From the NCBI GenBank assembly GCA_963807225.1, contig CAWEAD010000007.1, positions 62,001-126,000 of the forward strand: a stretch of DNA of 64,000 nt, read 5' to 3'. Shown here piece after piece: positions 18,879 through 28,790 of this stretch (its first letter is position 1; the number at the start of each line of letters is the position of its first letter). This DNA comes from JAGVGT01 sp963807225 (GTDB lineage: Bacteria > Desulfobacterota > Desulfobulbia > Desulfobulbales > JAGXFP01). Under the pieces are notes generated by a model. That model worked only from the letters and a program-made list of their open reading frames with translations, was not told the origin of the DNA and searched no databases. The position numbers and the translations under genes are program-made.

Positions 18879-20174
18879 ATGAATATCACAATGCTTCTGC
18901 ACCGCAAATTCGTCTGGGTCGGTCTGCTGCTGCTCCTGCCGGCTACCCCGGCCCCCGCCTACACCATCCAGGAACTCCTGGCGGCGGCCGCCCATCATCC
19001 CAATGTGGAGGTGAGCGAGCTCTCCGCCCGGGAAGGGGTCCTCCGGGAAGAACAGGCCAGCGCCGCCCTCTACCCCAAAGCCAATCTCTTCGGCCGGGCG
19101 GAGATTTACAATTCCCCCACCAATCTGCGGCCCATGCCGCCCACCGAGGTCAATTTCCAGGCCGGCGATTCGCTCCCCTTTTCCCGGGAGATTCTTCGCT
19201 ACGGTCTGTCGGTGGAGACGCCACTCTATGTCGCCAAGATCTATCGGCTGCGAGAAAAGTTGCAGATCCTGGCCGAAAAAAGCGCCATCGCCAGCCGGAT
19301 AAATCTGGTCAGCCGCCAGGCCGCCGTGGTCGCCCTGAACAGCGGCTATACCTACCTGCTCCAACTGCGGGCGGCCTTGGAGTCCCGCCGGGCCTCCCTG
19401 ACCAAGACCCGCGACGACCTGCGCCTCAAGGTGGAGAACGGCCGAACCCCCGAGGCGGAGCTGCTGAAGATCGACAATTCGCTGATCGGTCTCGCGCAGC
19501 AGGAGAACGCGCTGGCCCAAAGAATCCTCGATCTCCAGCGGGATCTGCAAAAATTCACCGGTCTGGAAGTAACCACCCCTGCCCCCATGGCCCTGGTGGA
19601 ACCTCCGTCCGGCAGCGAGCTGATCGGACTCAAGCTGGAGGAGACCGAACTGGCCGGGCAGCAAAAGGAGCTGGAGCGGGCTCGGGCCGGCCACTATCCG
19701 ACCCTCTCTCTCTATGGCACCCTCTCGGGCAATGACGGGCGCGCCTACAATACCGATGAGCATATATTCCGCCCCTATAACTTTGCCGGAATCGTCTTGA
19801 GCGTACCGATCTACGACCGCACCATCGGCGCCGAGGAACGCCTGGCTGAACTGAGCGAAAGAAAGGCGGAGCGAAAAGTGGCCGACACCCGCATCGAACT
19901 CACTGCCCTGGAACAGGACCTCAAGGCCAGGTTGCCGGTGGTTGAGGCCGGCCTGGAACTGGCCGAACGGGCGCGGGACAACAATCAACAGTTGCTGGAC
20001 ATAGCCCGGCACTCGTTTGAACTAGGCCGCACCACCACCGAGGAATATCTGCGCTACGAGGCCCAAATGCTCGATTCCCAGGCCAATATCGCCAAGGCCC
20101 GGGATGAAAATTGGCAGATCCTTACCAAACAGTCCGTTCTGTACGGTCTCGACCTCAAAGGAATCGTCAAATGA
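18879..20174 (+). CDS. TolC-family outer membrane efflux protein
   Basis: The 431-residue protein starts with a signal peptide (LLLLLPATPAPAYT) and has two long helical repeats typical of the OEP family, for example EVSELSAREGVLREEQASAA and a C-terminal LDIARHSFELGRTTTEEYLR. It forms the outer-membrane channel of a tripartite pump. Its stop overlaps the start of the adaptor gene (ATGA), so the three pump genes are one translational unit. Confidence 0.88.
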   Translation: MNITMLLHRKFVWVGLLLLLPATPAPAYTIQELLAAAAHHPNVEVSELSAREGVLREEQASAALYPKANLFGRAEIYNSPTNLRPMPPTEVNFQAGDSLPFSREILRYGLSVETPLYVAKIYRLREKLQILAEKSAIASRINLVSRQAAVVALNSGYTYLLQLRAALESRRASLTKTRDDLRLKVENGRTPEAELLKIDNSLIGLAQQENALAQRILDLQRDLQKFTGLEVTTPAPMALVEPPSGSELIGLKLEETELAGQQKELERARAGHYPTLSLYGTLSGNDGRAYNTDEHIFRPYNFAGIVLSVPIYDRTIGAEERLAELSERKAERKVADTRIELTALEQDLKARLPVVEAGLELAERARDNNQQLLDIARHSFELGRTTTEEYLRYEAQMLDSQANIAKARDENWQILTKQSVLYGLDLKGIVK

Positions 20175-21322
20175 AAAAGCTGACTCTGGCAATTGTCCTG
20201 GTTCTCATCGTGGTCGGGGCCGTGGGGCTTTTGGCCAAACGGAAGAGTGATCTGGCCAAGGTGGTACCCGCCCAGGTCTTGCCGGTGGTGGTCGAGGCCG
20301 TTGACCTGAGACGGCAACCGGTCACCCTGACCCTGCCGGCCATGGGAATGGTCACCTCAAACCTCTCCACCACTCTTTCCACCAGGATCAGCGGCCGGGT
20401 CTTGAAGGTCCTGAAAAAAGAGGGGGATGTGGTGAAGAAGGGCGAGCTTCTGGCCACCATCGACGCCGGAGATCTGACCGCGAAAAAGGCCGGACTGGCA
20501 GCCAAAATACAGGGGCTGGAATTCCAGATCGGGGCGGCCGAGGAGAACGGCAAGGCGGCCGAGGTCAGCCTGGCCGCGGCCCGGGAGACCCATGCCCGGA
20601 CCCTGCAACTGCTCGCCGTCAAGGGCGCCTCCGTCGAGGAATCTCGCCGGGAGGAGGCCGAGATCGCCGGGCTGGAAGCGCGTCTGACCACCGCCCGTAA
20701 CACGGTCTCCAGCTTGCGCCAGGAACAGGACGCCCTGACCCAGAACATCAAAGAGATCGAGGCGCTGGCCGACTACGCCTCCATTACCGCCCCCATCGCC
20801 GGGACCGTCAGCCAGCGGCTGATCATGCCCGGCGACCTGGCCCTGCCCGGCAAACCCTTGTTTCGGATCGCCGCCGGCTCCGGGCTCTACCTCAATCTGA
20901 CCCTGCCCGAGACGGTGACGGCCCGAAGCATCATCCTGCAGGGGAAGGAACTACCCCTGACCGCCAAGAACGAGGCCTCCGCCACCGGCCTGGCCCAGTT
21001 CGTGGCCCCGCTGCCCGAAGGAATCGTGGCGTTGGAGGGGCAGTACCTCAACCTCCGGGTGGTGGTCTATGAGGGGGAGAACACCCTGGTGCCGGTGGCC
21101 GGTCTGCTCAGCGTCGGCGGCGAATCCTTCGTCTTTATCGAGCAGGCGGGGCAATCGGTGCAGACCAGGGTCGATATTATCGCCCGGGGCAGCGAAGGGG
21201 TGGTGGTCGCCCAGGAACTTGCCGACAAGAAGATCCTGTTGGCCAAGCCCGACCTTCTCCTGCGGATCGCCGCCGGGGTGCCGGTCCAATTGCTCTCCGG
21301 AAAGGAACGGGCCAATGACTGA
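20171..21322 (+). CDS. RND efflux periplasmic adaptor
   Basis: The 383-residue membrane-fusion protein begins MKKLTLAIVLVLIVVGAVGL, an N-terminal anchor. The lipoyl-like segment STRISGRVLKVLKKEGDVVKKG is followed by a coiled-coil hairpin from about residue 105 to 205, then TAPIAGTVSQRLIMPGD. It bridges the inner-membrane pump and the TolC-like channel. Start ATG 20171 overlaps the upstream stop; its own stop overlaps the pump gene start by eight bases. Confidence 0.9.
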   Translation: MKKLTLAIVLVLIVVGAVGLLAKRKSDLAKVVPAQVLPVVVEAVDLRRQPVTLTLPAMGMVTSNLSTTLSTRISGRVLKVLKKEGDVVKKGELLATIDAGDLTAKKAGLAAKIQGLEFQIGAAEENGKAAEVSLAAARETHARTLQLLAVKGASVEESRREEAEIAGLEARLTTARNTVSSLRQEQDALTQNIKEIEALADYASITAPIAGTVSQRLIMPGDLALPGKPLFRIAAGSGLYLNLTLPETVTARSIILQGKELPLTAKNEASATGLAQFVAPLPEGIVALEGQYLNLRVVVYEGENTLVPVAGLLSVGGESFVFIEQAGQSVQTRVDIIARGSEGVVVAQELADKKILLAKPDLLLRIAAGVPVQLLSGKERAND

Positions 21323-24300
21323 GCAGCCTGAGACGAAAAAGGGGCTGTTCGATTTCTTTCACACCCGCCCCTACCTGCTGTACAGCTTGATCGGAGCCTT
21401 TTTCGTGCTCGGAGTTTACGGGCTGGTGGTCATGCCCAAGAACCTTTTCCCCGATTCCGATCGCCCCACGGTGATCGTCATGACCCAGGTACCCGGCGCC
21501 ACCCCCGACGTGGTGGCGGCCACGGTCAGTAAACCCATCGAGATGGAGCTTTCCTCCCTGGCCCTGATCCGCCAGGTCAGCTCCACCAATATCGCCGGCA
21601 TCTCCATCGTCAGCGCCGAGTTCGAGTATGCCAAGGGGCTCGACCCGGCCGCCCTGGATGTCAACAACGCCATCAACAAGGTGCGGGCCAAGCTGCCCCC
21701 TGGCACCAACCCCTCCATCTATACCACCGGCGCCTTCACCCTGCCGGTGGATGTCTTCGCCCTCTCGCCGAAGGACGGGAACCTCAGCCTCGACGATCTC
21801 CGCAAACTGGTGGACAGCGACATCAAACCGGCCCTGCTCCGCAATCCGGCCATCGGCAACGTCGAGGTCTTCGGCGGCTATCAGTCGGCCATCACCATCC
21901 ACATCGATCCCTTCAAGGCCCGGGCCATTGGCGTGCCCCTGGATAAGGCCGCCGCCGCCATCCAGGCCCTGGACCGGGATCTGCCGGTGGGTTTTGCCAA
22001 GGGAGAAGATTCCTTCTACACCATCACCGTTTACGGCGAGCGGGACCGGGCGGACGAGTTGCGGCTCCTGCCGATCCTGCCCAATGTGAAATTAGGCGAT
22101 ATCGCCACCATCGCCTGGGAGCACCAGACCCGCTTTTCCGGCTACCTGGGCAACGGCAAACCGGCCATCGCCGTGGCCATCCAACGGGCCCCCGGCGGCT
22201 CTCTCCTGGACACCTCCAAGGCGGGGCGGAGCGAGATCGAGAAATTAAAAGCCCGCTACCGCAACATCGATTTTCAACTCACCGACACCCAACGCATCCT
22301 GATCGAGACCGCCAACACCAACATGCTGGAGGCACTGCGGGACGCCATCATCTTCACCCTGCTGGTGATTCTCCTCTTCCTGGGCAATTTCCGGGCGATC
22401 GTCGCCGCCCTGGCCTCGATCCCCATGGTTTTTTTCGCCACCATCGCCATCCGCTGGCTCACCGGCGGCGACCTGAACATCGTGGTCTATACCGCCATTA
22501 TCCTGGCGCTGGGCATGCTGGTGGACGACGCGGTGGTGGTGCTGGAGAACATCGAACGCCATCTCAAGGAGATGAAGGAGGGGCTGGAACAGGCCATTGT
22601 CCACGGCACCAGGGAGGTGGTGGGGCCGGTCTTCGCCGGCACCGTGGCCACCATCGCCATCATGTTCCCCTTTCTCTTCGTCGGCGATTTCCCGCAGCAA
22701 ATCTTCCGGCAACTGATCTCCACCCTGATCATCGCCCTCCTGGTCTCCTATTTTCTCTCCATCACCTTTATTCCCTCCCTCTGCTTTTACCTGTATCGCA
22801 AGGGGCACAAGAAGATACGGCTGGAAGTATGGCTGGAAAAACTCTACGAAAACAGCTTCGGCCGCCTGATTACCCCCTATGTCTCGATCCTGCGTTTTTC
22901 CAACGGCGGTAGGGCGGGCCTGCGGCGGCTGCTCATGACCCTGGGCGTTCTGGTGGTCCTGGGTTTGAGTCTCAAGACCGTCATGCCGGTGATCGGCCGC
23001 GACCTGATGCCGCCCATGGATACCGGGATCATCAAGGGGCAGGTGAAGTTCTCCGCCAACGAGAGCGTGGAGCTGGTGGAGCAGCGGCTGGCGCCCTTTA
23101 TCAAGTGGCTGCACAACCAGCCCGAGGTGGTCATGAGTTCCATCACCTTCGGCTCCGAACCGGGGGTGCTCTCCCTGGGCTCGGGGGCGCTGCCCACCGA
23201 GGCGAAGATGACCATCAACTGCGTCAACCGTTTTGAACGCAAGAAGGACATCTGGCAACTCGAAGACGAGATCCGCAACCGGCTGATGGGACTGCAAAAT
23301 GTCAAGGAGGTGGATGTCTTCGACTTCGGGGCCACCCCCATGAGCTCGATCAAGGCGCCGGTGGACACCCGGCTCTACGCCGAGGACTACCACCTCCTGC
23401 CTCCGGCGGCAAAAAAGGCGGCCGCCGCCATGGCCGGGGTCAAAGGCTTCACCTCGGTCAACACCAGCTGGGACAACGATTTCACCGAGGCGCGCCTCGA
23501 TATCGACGCCAACCGGGCTCTGGCCTACGGTCAGACGCCGGTGGGCATCGCCGCCCAGCTGCCCCTGGCCGGTATTCCGGTGGCCCTGAGCGGCAATCTG
23601 GTCTCCATGGACACCCAGTTCGTCCGCCTCTATCTGGATAAAAAGTATGCCGACAATCCCGACAACCTGCGCCTGATCCCCGTCCAGACCGCCCGGGGCC
23701 CGGTGCCGCTGGCCACCCTGGCGACCATCACTTACGGGCTCACCGCCAACAAGATCGAACGCAACCAGATGCTTTATTCCCTGGATGTCTCGGGCTACCG
23801 GCGCACCCGCCCGGTCTCCATCCTCACCGCGGATACGGTGACGGCGCTGCAGAAGGCGGATATCCAAGGGGTCAAGGTCGACCAGCAGGGCGATATCTTC
23901 CAGATGAAGGACAGCTTTGCCAGGATGATCAAGGCCATCGGCATCGGCGTGGTCCTGCTGCTGCTCTGCCTGATCGCCATCTACCAGTCAGTGCGTCTGG
24001 CCGTGGTGATGATCCTGGTCCTGCCGATGGCCATGATCGGCGCCGCTTGGGGGATGCTCGCCTTCAACAAGCCGAGCTGCATGCCCAGCATGGTGGGGAT
24101 CATGCTCTTGTTCGGCATCATCATCAAGAACTCGGTCCTGTTGATCGACTTTTACCAGCAACACCGCAAGAAAGGCGAATCACCCTTTGACTCCGCCGTC
24201 GAATCGGTGCGGGTTCGCTTCCGGCCGGTGCTGATGACCGCCTTCGGCACCATCGCCGGCATGATTCCCATCGCCCTGGAATGGGCCGTGGGCCTGGAAA

Positions 24301-24437
24301 GGTTGTCACCGCTGGCCGATGTGGCAATCGGCGGCCTGCTGGTCGGCACCATCCTTACTCTCATTTATATCCCGATGTTCGCCTATTGGGTGGAAGGAAA
24401 AGACGCCCTGCCGCGACCCAAAGATGAATCTGAATGA
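21315..24437 (+). CDS. RND-family efflux pump, inner-membrane subunit
   Basis: The 1040-residue protein has the usual 12 membrane helices with two large periplasmic loops. The helix-4 motif LALGMLVDDAVVVLENIERH contains the two adjacent Asp residues needed for proton relay, and helix 10-11 has SMVGIMLLFGIIIKNSVLLIDF. N-terminal RPYLLYSLIGAFFVLGVYGL and the NLFPDSDRPTV segment fit hydrophobe/amphiphile exporters more than metal-ion pumps. It lies inside the arsenic cluster, so it may remove organoarsenicals or co-selected toxicants. Confidence 0.9.
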   Translation: MTEQPETKKGLFDFFHTRPYLLYSLIGAFFVLGVYGLVVMPKNLFPDSDRPTVIVMTQVPGATPDVVAATVSKPIEMELSSLALIRQVSSTNIAGISIVSAEFEYAKGLDPAALDVNNAINKVRAKLPPGTNPSIYTTGAFTLPVDVFALSPKDGNLSLDDLRKLVDSDIKPALLRNPAIGNVEVFGGYQSAITIHIDPFKARAIGVPLDKAAAAIQALDRDLPVGFAKGEDSFYTITVYGERDRADELRLLPILPNVKLGDIATIAWEHQTRFSGYLGNGKPAIAVAIQRAPGGSLLDTSKAGRSEIEKLKARYRNIDFQLTDTQRILIETANTNMLEALRDAIIFTLLVILLFLGNFRAIVAALASIPMVFFATIAIRWLTGGDLNIVVYTAIILALGMLVDDAVVVLENIERHLKEMKEGLEQAIVHGTREVVGPVFAGTVATIAIMFPFLFVGDFPQQIFRQLISTLIIALLVSYFLSITFIPSLCFYLYRKGHKKIRLEVWLEKLYENSFGRLITPYVSILRFSNGGRAGLRRLLMTLGVLVVLGLSLKTVMPVIGRDLMPPMDTGIIKGQVKFSANESVELVEQRLAPFIKWLHNQPEVVMSSITFGSEPGVLSLGSGALPTEAKMTINCVNRFERKKDIWQLEDEIRNRLMGLQNVKEVDVFDFGATPMSSIKAPVDTRLYAEDYHLLPPAAKKAAAAMAGVKGFTSVNTSWDNDFTEARLDIDANRALAYGQTPVGIAAQLPLAGIPVALSGNLVSMDTQFVRLYLDKKYADNPDNLRLIPVQTARGPVPLATLATITYGLTANKIERNQMLYSLDVSGYRRTRPVSILTADTVTALQKADIQGVKVDQQGDIFQMKDSFARMIKAIGIGVVLLLLCLIAIYQSVRLAVVMILVLPMAMIGAAWGMLAFNKPSCMPSMVGIMLLFGIIIKNSVLLIDFYQQHRKKGESPFDSAVESVRVRFRPVLMTAFGTIAGMIPIALEWAVGLERLSPLADVAIGGLLVGTILTLIYIPMFAYWVEGKDALPRPKDESE

Positions 24438-25444
24438 CCACGGGAACTATAGGCACACCGCGAATGACAGCGGAGCAGGTCGGACTCCAGACCCTCTGGT
24501 CGTTGGTCCAGGGATCGCCGCTGGCGATCTTTGCCGTCGACCGGGAAGGTTCGATCCTGGTCTGGAATCAAGCGGCCGAGAACTTGTTCGGTTGGGCGGA
24601 ACGGGAAATCCTGGGACAGACCAACCCCATTGTTCCAGAGGAGCAGGAAGAAAAATTCCGGGAGTTGCGTGATCGTGCCCTTGCCGGAGAGATTTACACC
24701 GGCATGGAACTACGCGTCCGCAGGAAGGACGGTTCGCCTGTCGACATCAGCGTATCCACGGCCCCCCTGCCTGACGAGTCCGGCCTCATTGTCGGGCTCA
24801 TGGCGGTGGTGGCCGATATCAGCGAACGCAAGCGGATGGAAGAAGCGCTGCGCGAGAGCCTGCGGAAGTCGCACAGGCTGTTCGACGAAATGATCCATGC
24901 CTTGGCTTCGGCAGTGGAAAAAAGAGATCCCTACACCGCCGGTCACCAGCAGCGGGTCGCCCGGTTAGCCGGCGCCATCGCCGGCGAAATGGGGCTGCCG
25001 GCGGAAAAGATCAACGGCATTCGCACGGCTGCCAGCGTCCACGATATCGGGAAACTCTCCATTCCGGCCGAAATTCTCAGCAAACCGGGGCGGCTGTCGG
25101 ATATCGAAATGAGTCTCATCAAAACCCATTCACAGGCCGGCTACGAAATTCTGGCTGGGATAGAGTTCCCCTGGCCGATCGCCCGCATCGTCCAACAGCA
25201 CCACGAACGGAACGACGGCACCGGTTACCCGTGGGGCATTGCAGGCGGCGCAATACTACAGGAGGCGAGAATTCTGACCGTGGCCGATGTTGTCGAGGCG
25301 ATGGCCTCATATCGGCCATACCGGCCGGCCAACGGAATTGCCCCGGCCCTGGCGGAGATAAAAGCCCACAGCGGCAGCCGTTATGCCCCTGAAGTCGTTG
25401 CTGCGTGTCTGACCTTGTTCGACAAAGGATTCAAGCTGGAGTAA
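24434..25444 (+). CDS. PAS-HD-GYP cyclic-di-GMP phosphodiesterase
   Basis: The 336-residue protein has a PAS domain at about 22-130 (SPLAIFAVDREGSILVWNQA) and an HD-GYP domain from about 150. The metal ligands are visible in AGHQQRVARL, VHDIGKLSIP and HHERNDGTGYP, so it should be active against cyclic-di-GMP. No membrane segment is seen, so the PAS domain would sense a cytosolic signal. Its ATG overlaps the RND pump stop (ATGA), which links second-messenger turnover to the pump. Confidence 0.9.
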   Translation: MTTGTIGTPRMTAEQVGLQTLWSLVQGSPLAIFAVDREGSILVWNQAAENLFGWAEREILGQTNPIVPEEQEEKFRELRDRALAGEIYTGMELRVRRKDGSPVDISVSTAPLPDESGLIVGLMAVVADISERKRMEEALRESLRKSHRLFDEMIHALASAVEKRDPYTAGHQQRVARLAGAIAGEMGLPAEKINGIRTAASVHDIGKLSIPAEILSKPGRLSDIEMSLIKTHSQAGYEILAGIEFPWPIARIVQQHHERNDGTGYPWGIAGGAILQEARILTVADVVEAMASYRPYRPANGIAPALAEIKAHSGSRYAPEVVAACLTLFDKGFKLE

Positions 25445-25565
25445 TTTCATAACAGGGAAACCTGAATCAAAAATCAGGGCATAAGCAGCTGTCAGTGATC
25501 CCCCACCCCATATCGCCAGGTAATTTGGCCAACAGGGTCAGGGTCCGAACAAAGTAGAACAACGG

Positions 25566-26657
25566 ATGGCCAAAGCAATGAAGAAATTATCCTTTCTCGA
25601 CCGCTATCTCACCATTTGGATCTTCCTGGCCATGGGGGCCGGAGTCCTGGCCGGTTACTTGTATCCCGGGATCCGCGACATTATCAGCTCCTTCCAGGTC
25701 GGCACCACCAACCTGCCCATCGCCCTCGGCCTGATTCTGATGATGTACCCGCCCCTGGCCAAGGTGCGCTATGAGAAGCTGCACGAGGTCTTCCGCAACC
25801 CCAGGGTGCTGGCCCTGTCGCTGGTCCAGAACTGGCTGGTCGGACCGATTCTGATGTTCGGGCTGGCCCTGGTCTTTTTATCCGGACAGCATGAATACAT
25901 GGTTGGCCTGATCCTGATCGGCCTGGCCCGCTGCATCGCCATGGTCATCGTCTGGAACGATCTGGCCGAGGGTGATACCGAGTACTGCGCCGGACTGGTC
26001 GCTTTCAACTCCATCTTCCAGGTGCTGTTCTTCTCGGTTTATGCCTGGGTATTTATCACCATCCTGCCCAAATGGTTTGGTATCGCAGGAGCGTTGGTCG
26101 ATATCTCCATGGGCCGGATCGCCGAGTCGGTCTTTATCTATCTGGGCATCCCCTTTATCGCCGGGATGCTGACCCGGTTCATCGGCTTGAAAAGCAAAGG
26201 CGAGGAATGGTATCGGGAAAAGCTCATTCCCAAGCTCAGCCCGCTCACCCTGGTCTTTCTGCTCTTCACCATCCTGGTCATGTTTTCCCTGAAGGGCGAA
26301 TTCATCGTTCAACTGCCTTTGGATGTGGTGCAGATCGCCATCCCCCTTTCCATCTACTTTCTGATTATGTTCCTGGTATCATTCTTTATGTCGTACAAGG
26401 TCGGCGCCACTTACGAGCAGGCGACCACCCTCTCCTTTACCGCCGCCTCCAACAACTTCGAACTGGCCATCGCCGTGGCCATCGCCGTGTTCGGGATCAA
26501 TTCCGGCGAGGCCTTCGCCGCAGTCATCGGCCCGCTGGTGGAAGTGCCGGTGCTGATCTCGCTGGTCAGCGTTGCTCTGCTGTTTAAGAAGAAATACTTT
26601 CCGTTTGCCCGGCAGACCCCGACCGGCGTCTGTCATCTCAGTTGCCGGGATAGTTGA
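25566..26657 (+). CDS. ACR3-family arsenite efflux transporter
   Basis: The 363-residue membrane protein has ten hydrophobic segments. GLARCIAMVIVWNDLAEGD contains the conserved Cys essential for As(III) transport, and TAASNNFELAIAVAIAVFG is the helix 9 signature with the conserved Glu. It exports arsenite driven by proton motive force. In the cluster it would remove the arsenite made by ArsC at 28238. The gene is often named acr3 or arsB. Confidence 0.94.
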   Translation: MAKAMKKLSFLDRYLTIWIFLAMGAGVLAGYLYPGIRDIISSFQVGTTNLPIALGLILMMYPPLAKVRYEKLHEVFRNPRVLALSLVQNWLVGPILMFGLALVFLSGQHEYMVGLILIGLARCIAMVIVWNDLAEGDTEYCAGLVAFNSIFQVLFFSVYAWVFITILPKWFGIAGALVDISMGRIAESVFIYLGIPFIAGMLTRFIGLKSKGEEWYREKLIPKLSPLTLVFLLFTILVMFSLKGEFIVQLPLDVVQIAIPLSIYFLIMFLVSFFMSYKVGATYEQATTLSFTAASNNFELAIAVAIAVFGINSGEAFAAVIGPLVEVPVLISLVSVALLFKKKYFPFARQTPTGVCHLSCRDS

Positions 26658-26712
26658 GGCCGGCGGCTATAAAGATTTCCGTAAAATCAACCAACTTCAC
26701 AAGGAGCAAGAG

Positions 26713-27073
26713 ATGAGCAAGAAATTCCTGGTAATCATCAGCCATTCCACCGACGATCACGACCGCGCCAACCTGGCCCTGGCCTTTGTCGCCTCCATGC
26801 TCAGCGACGACATGGACGTCGCCCTGCTCTTCATGTGGGAAGGGGCGCTCCTGGCCAAGAAGGGGATGGCCGAGACCATCGTCGGCCGTAACATGACCCC
26901 GAGCTAAGGATCTCTTCCCGATGATCATGGAGGCCAAGCCCGAGATCATGGTCTGCGCCCCCTGCGCCAAGACCATGGGCATGACCGAAGCCGACCTGAT
27001 CCCCGGCGCCAGGCTGATTACCGCCCCCACCGCCGTGGCGACCATGAAAGAGCGTGAAGTGATTAACTTCTAG
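26713..27073 (+). pseudogene. DsrE-family-like protein, frameshifted
   Basis: ATG 26713 after AAGGAG encodes MSKKFLVIISHSTDDHDRAN, ending GRNMTPS at TAA 26905-26907. Removing one T there restores KDLFPMIMEA followed by VCAPCAKTMGMTEADLIPGA and a normal end at 27073. The combined product of about 119 residues looks like a DsrE/DsrF-type small sulfur-relay protein with a CAPC pair. The site has no slippery sequence or internal ribosome-site signal, so an indel (mutation or assembly error) is more likely than programmed shifting. Confidence 0.7.
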
Positions 27074-27103
27074 TAATAAACTAGAGGTTAATAAACTGGA
27101 GGT
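27074..27103 (+). repeat. 15-bp tandem duplication containing the ribosome site
   Basis: TAATAAACTAGAGGT is immediately followed by TAATAAACTGGAGGT. Each copy carries an AGAGG/GGAGG Shine-Dalgarno-like core; the second serves the thioredoxin ATG at 27110. Confidence 0.6.
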
Positions 27104-27109
27104 GTAATA

Positions 27110-27514
27110 ATGTCGGTGAAAATCAATCGGTCCCTGGTAAACTCCGCCACCAGGCTGGTGGCAATTTTATTGATATTCTTTGCCGTATCCGCCCGGGCCG
27201 CCGAAGAGCAACCCACCGCCGGCGAGATTCCGGTCCCGAACACCGTTACCCTGGTCGAACTGGGCGCCGACAACTGCATTCCCTGCCGTCTGCTAGGCCC
27301 GATCATCAAGGAGCTCAAGGAGGAGTACCAGGGCCGGGCTGCGGTCGTCAGCATCAATGTCTACAGCCAGCATGAGCGGCCATGGAAGTTCCATGCCCTG
27401 GTCACCCCGACCATTATTTTTTTCGATCGCCGGGGGCATGAAACCGGCCGGCACTCAGGCTTTATGGATAAAGACGCCATCGTCAGGGAGCTGGATGGCT
27501 TGTTGGCCAAATAG
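27110..27514 (+). CDS. Secreted thioredoxin-fold protein, paralogue of 18178 gene
   Basis: The 134-residue protein has a cleavable-type signal (VAILLIFFAVSARAAEE) and a thioredoxin domain with DNCIPCRLLGPII as active site. Compared with the lipoprotein at 18178 it shares TVTLV.LGA..CIPCRL and the ELKEEY.GRA segment, so the two arose by duplication. It lacks the lipobox. Being seven bases from the ArsG-like permease, it is the best ArsE-type candidate; the electron-transfer partnership is inferred. Confidence 0.85.
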   Translation: MSVKINRSLVNSATRLVAILLIFFAVSARAAEEQPTAGEIPVPNTVTLVELGADNCIPCRLLGPIIKELKEEYQGRAAVVSINVYSQHERPWKFHALVTPTIIFFDRRGHETGRHSGFMDKDAIVRELDGLLAK

Positions 27515-27523
27515 GGAGAATTG

Positions 27524-28228
27524 ATGCTGGATCATTTGTTAATCACCATCACGAGCTGGTTAAGGGTTGACGCGGCCCGGGCCCTGCCCGGCAGTTTTCT
27601 GTGGGGCGTGGTCAGTGTACTCCTAAGCCCTTGTCATACTGCCTCGATCCCCTTGCTTTTTGCCTATATCGGCGGTCAGCGGAGCCTTCTGACGCCGCGA
27701 GCGGCGGTCCGCTACTCCCTGCTTTTCGTGGCCGGACTCTTCCTGACCATCCTGGCCATCGGGCTGGTCTGCGCCGCGGCAGGGCGCATGCTCGGCGACA
27801 TCGGACCTTACTGGCAACCGCTGATCGGCATCCTGATGCTCTGGGTGGCCTGGACTTTGTTCCAACCGCCCAGCTGTCCGACCAATCGATCGCTGTTGTC
27901 GCGTTGCGTCTTTACCGGGGCCTGGGGCGCCTTCGTCCTGGGCCTGGCCTACGGCTTTCTTTCCGGGGTTTGCACCTTCGGTTTCCTGGCCCCGATTCTG
28001 GGGATCATTGCCATTCAGGCCAAAGTGGGCTTCGGCATCGCCATGCTGGCCTTCTTCGCCGCCGGCCACTGCCTGCCCCTGGTCATTGTCGGCATGTTCA
28101 GCGCCAAACTCATGGCGCTCCTCGAACGCAGTTCCTGGCAACACGGGATCCTCTATATGCGCCGCCTCGCGGCCCTGGTGATCGCCGGACTGGGCTGTTA
28201 CTTCCTGGCCCTGACCTTTTGGGCTTGA
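27524..28228 (+). CDS. ArsG/CcdA-like permease
   Basis: The 234-residue protein has six membrane segments. The helix 1 motif SVLLSPCHTASIPLLFAYIG and the helix 4 motif SGVCTFGFLAPILGIIA each carry a Cys at the position used by CcdA/DsbD to move electrons across the membrane. Members next to a thioredoxin in arsenic operons are named ArsG and linked to aromatic arsenical resistance. ATG 27524 with GGGAG five bases ahead is preferred to TTG 27521. Confidence 0.8.
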   Translation: MLDHLLITITSWLRVDAARALPGSFLWGVVSVLLSPCHTASIPLLFAYIGGQRSLLTPRAAVRYSLLFVAGLFLTILAIGLVCAAAGRMLGDIGPYWQPLIGILMLWVAWTLFQPPSCPTNRSLLSRCVFTGAWGAFVLGLAYGFLSGVCTFGFLAPILGIIAIQAKVGFGIAMLAFFAAGHCLPLVIVGMFSAKLMALLERSSWQHGILYMRRLAALVIAGLGCYFLALTFWA

Positions 28229-28237
28229 GCCGAGACA

Positions 28238-28672
<435 letters not shown>

Positions 28673-28678
28673 TCTCCA

Positions 28679-28707
28679 TTGACAAGGTCATCGGGCCGAT
28701 CTATTTT
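28679..28707 (+). promoter_or_regulatory. Probable sigma-70 promoter
   Basis: TTGACA (28679-28684) and TATTTT (28702-28707) are 17 bases apart, just after arsC and about 85 bases before the YkgJ-like gene. It suggests that this gene starts a separate transcript. Confidence 0.55.
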
Positions 28708-28790
28708 GTGGTTCACTCAAGCGGTTGTCCCGGGTCCTCCGGCAACCTAATTATCCCTTAACCACATATCCCTCTTGGGGAGGAAAGACC

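Noticed and set aside
26713..27073. Programmed +1 frameshifting in the DsrE-like gene
   Set aside because: AGC TAA offers no re-pairing in the +1 frame and no upstream internal ribosome-site signal exists, unlike prfB.
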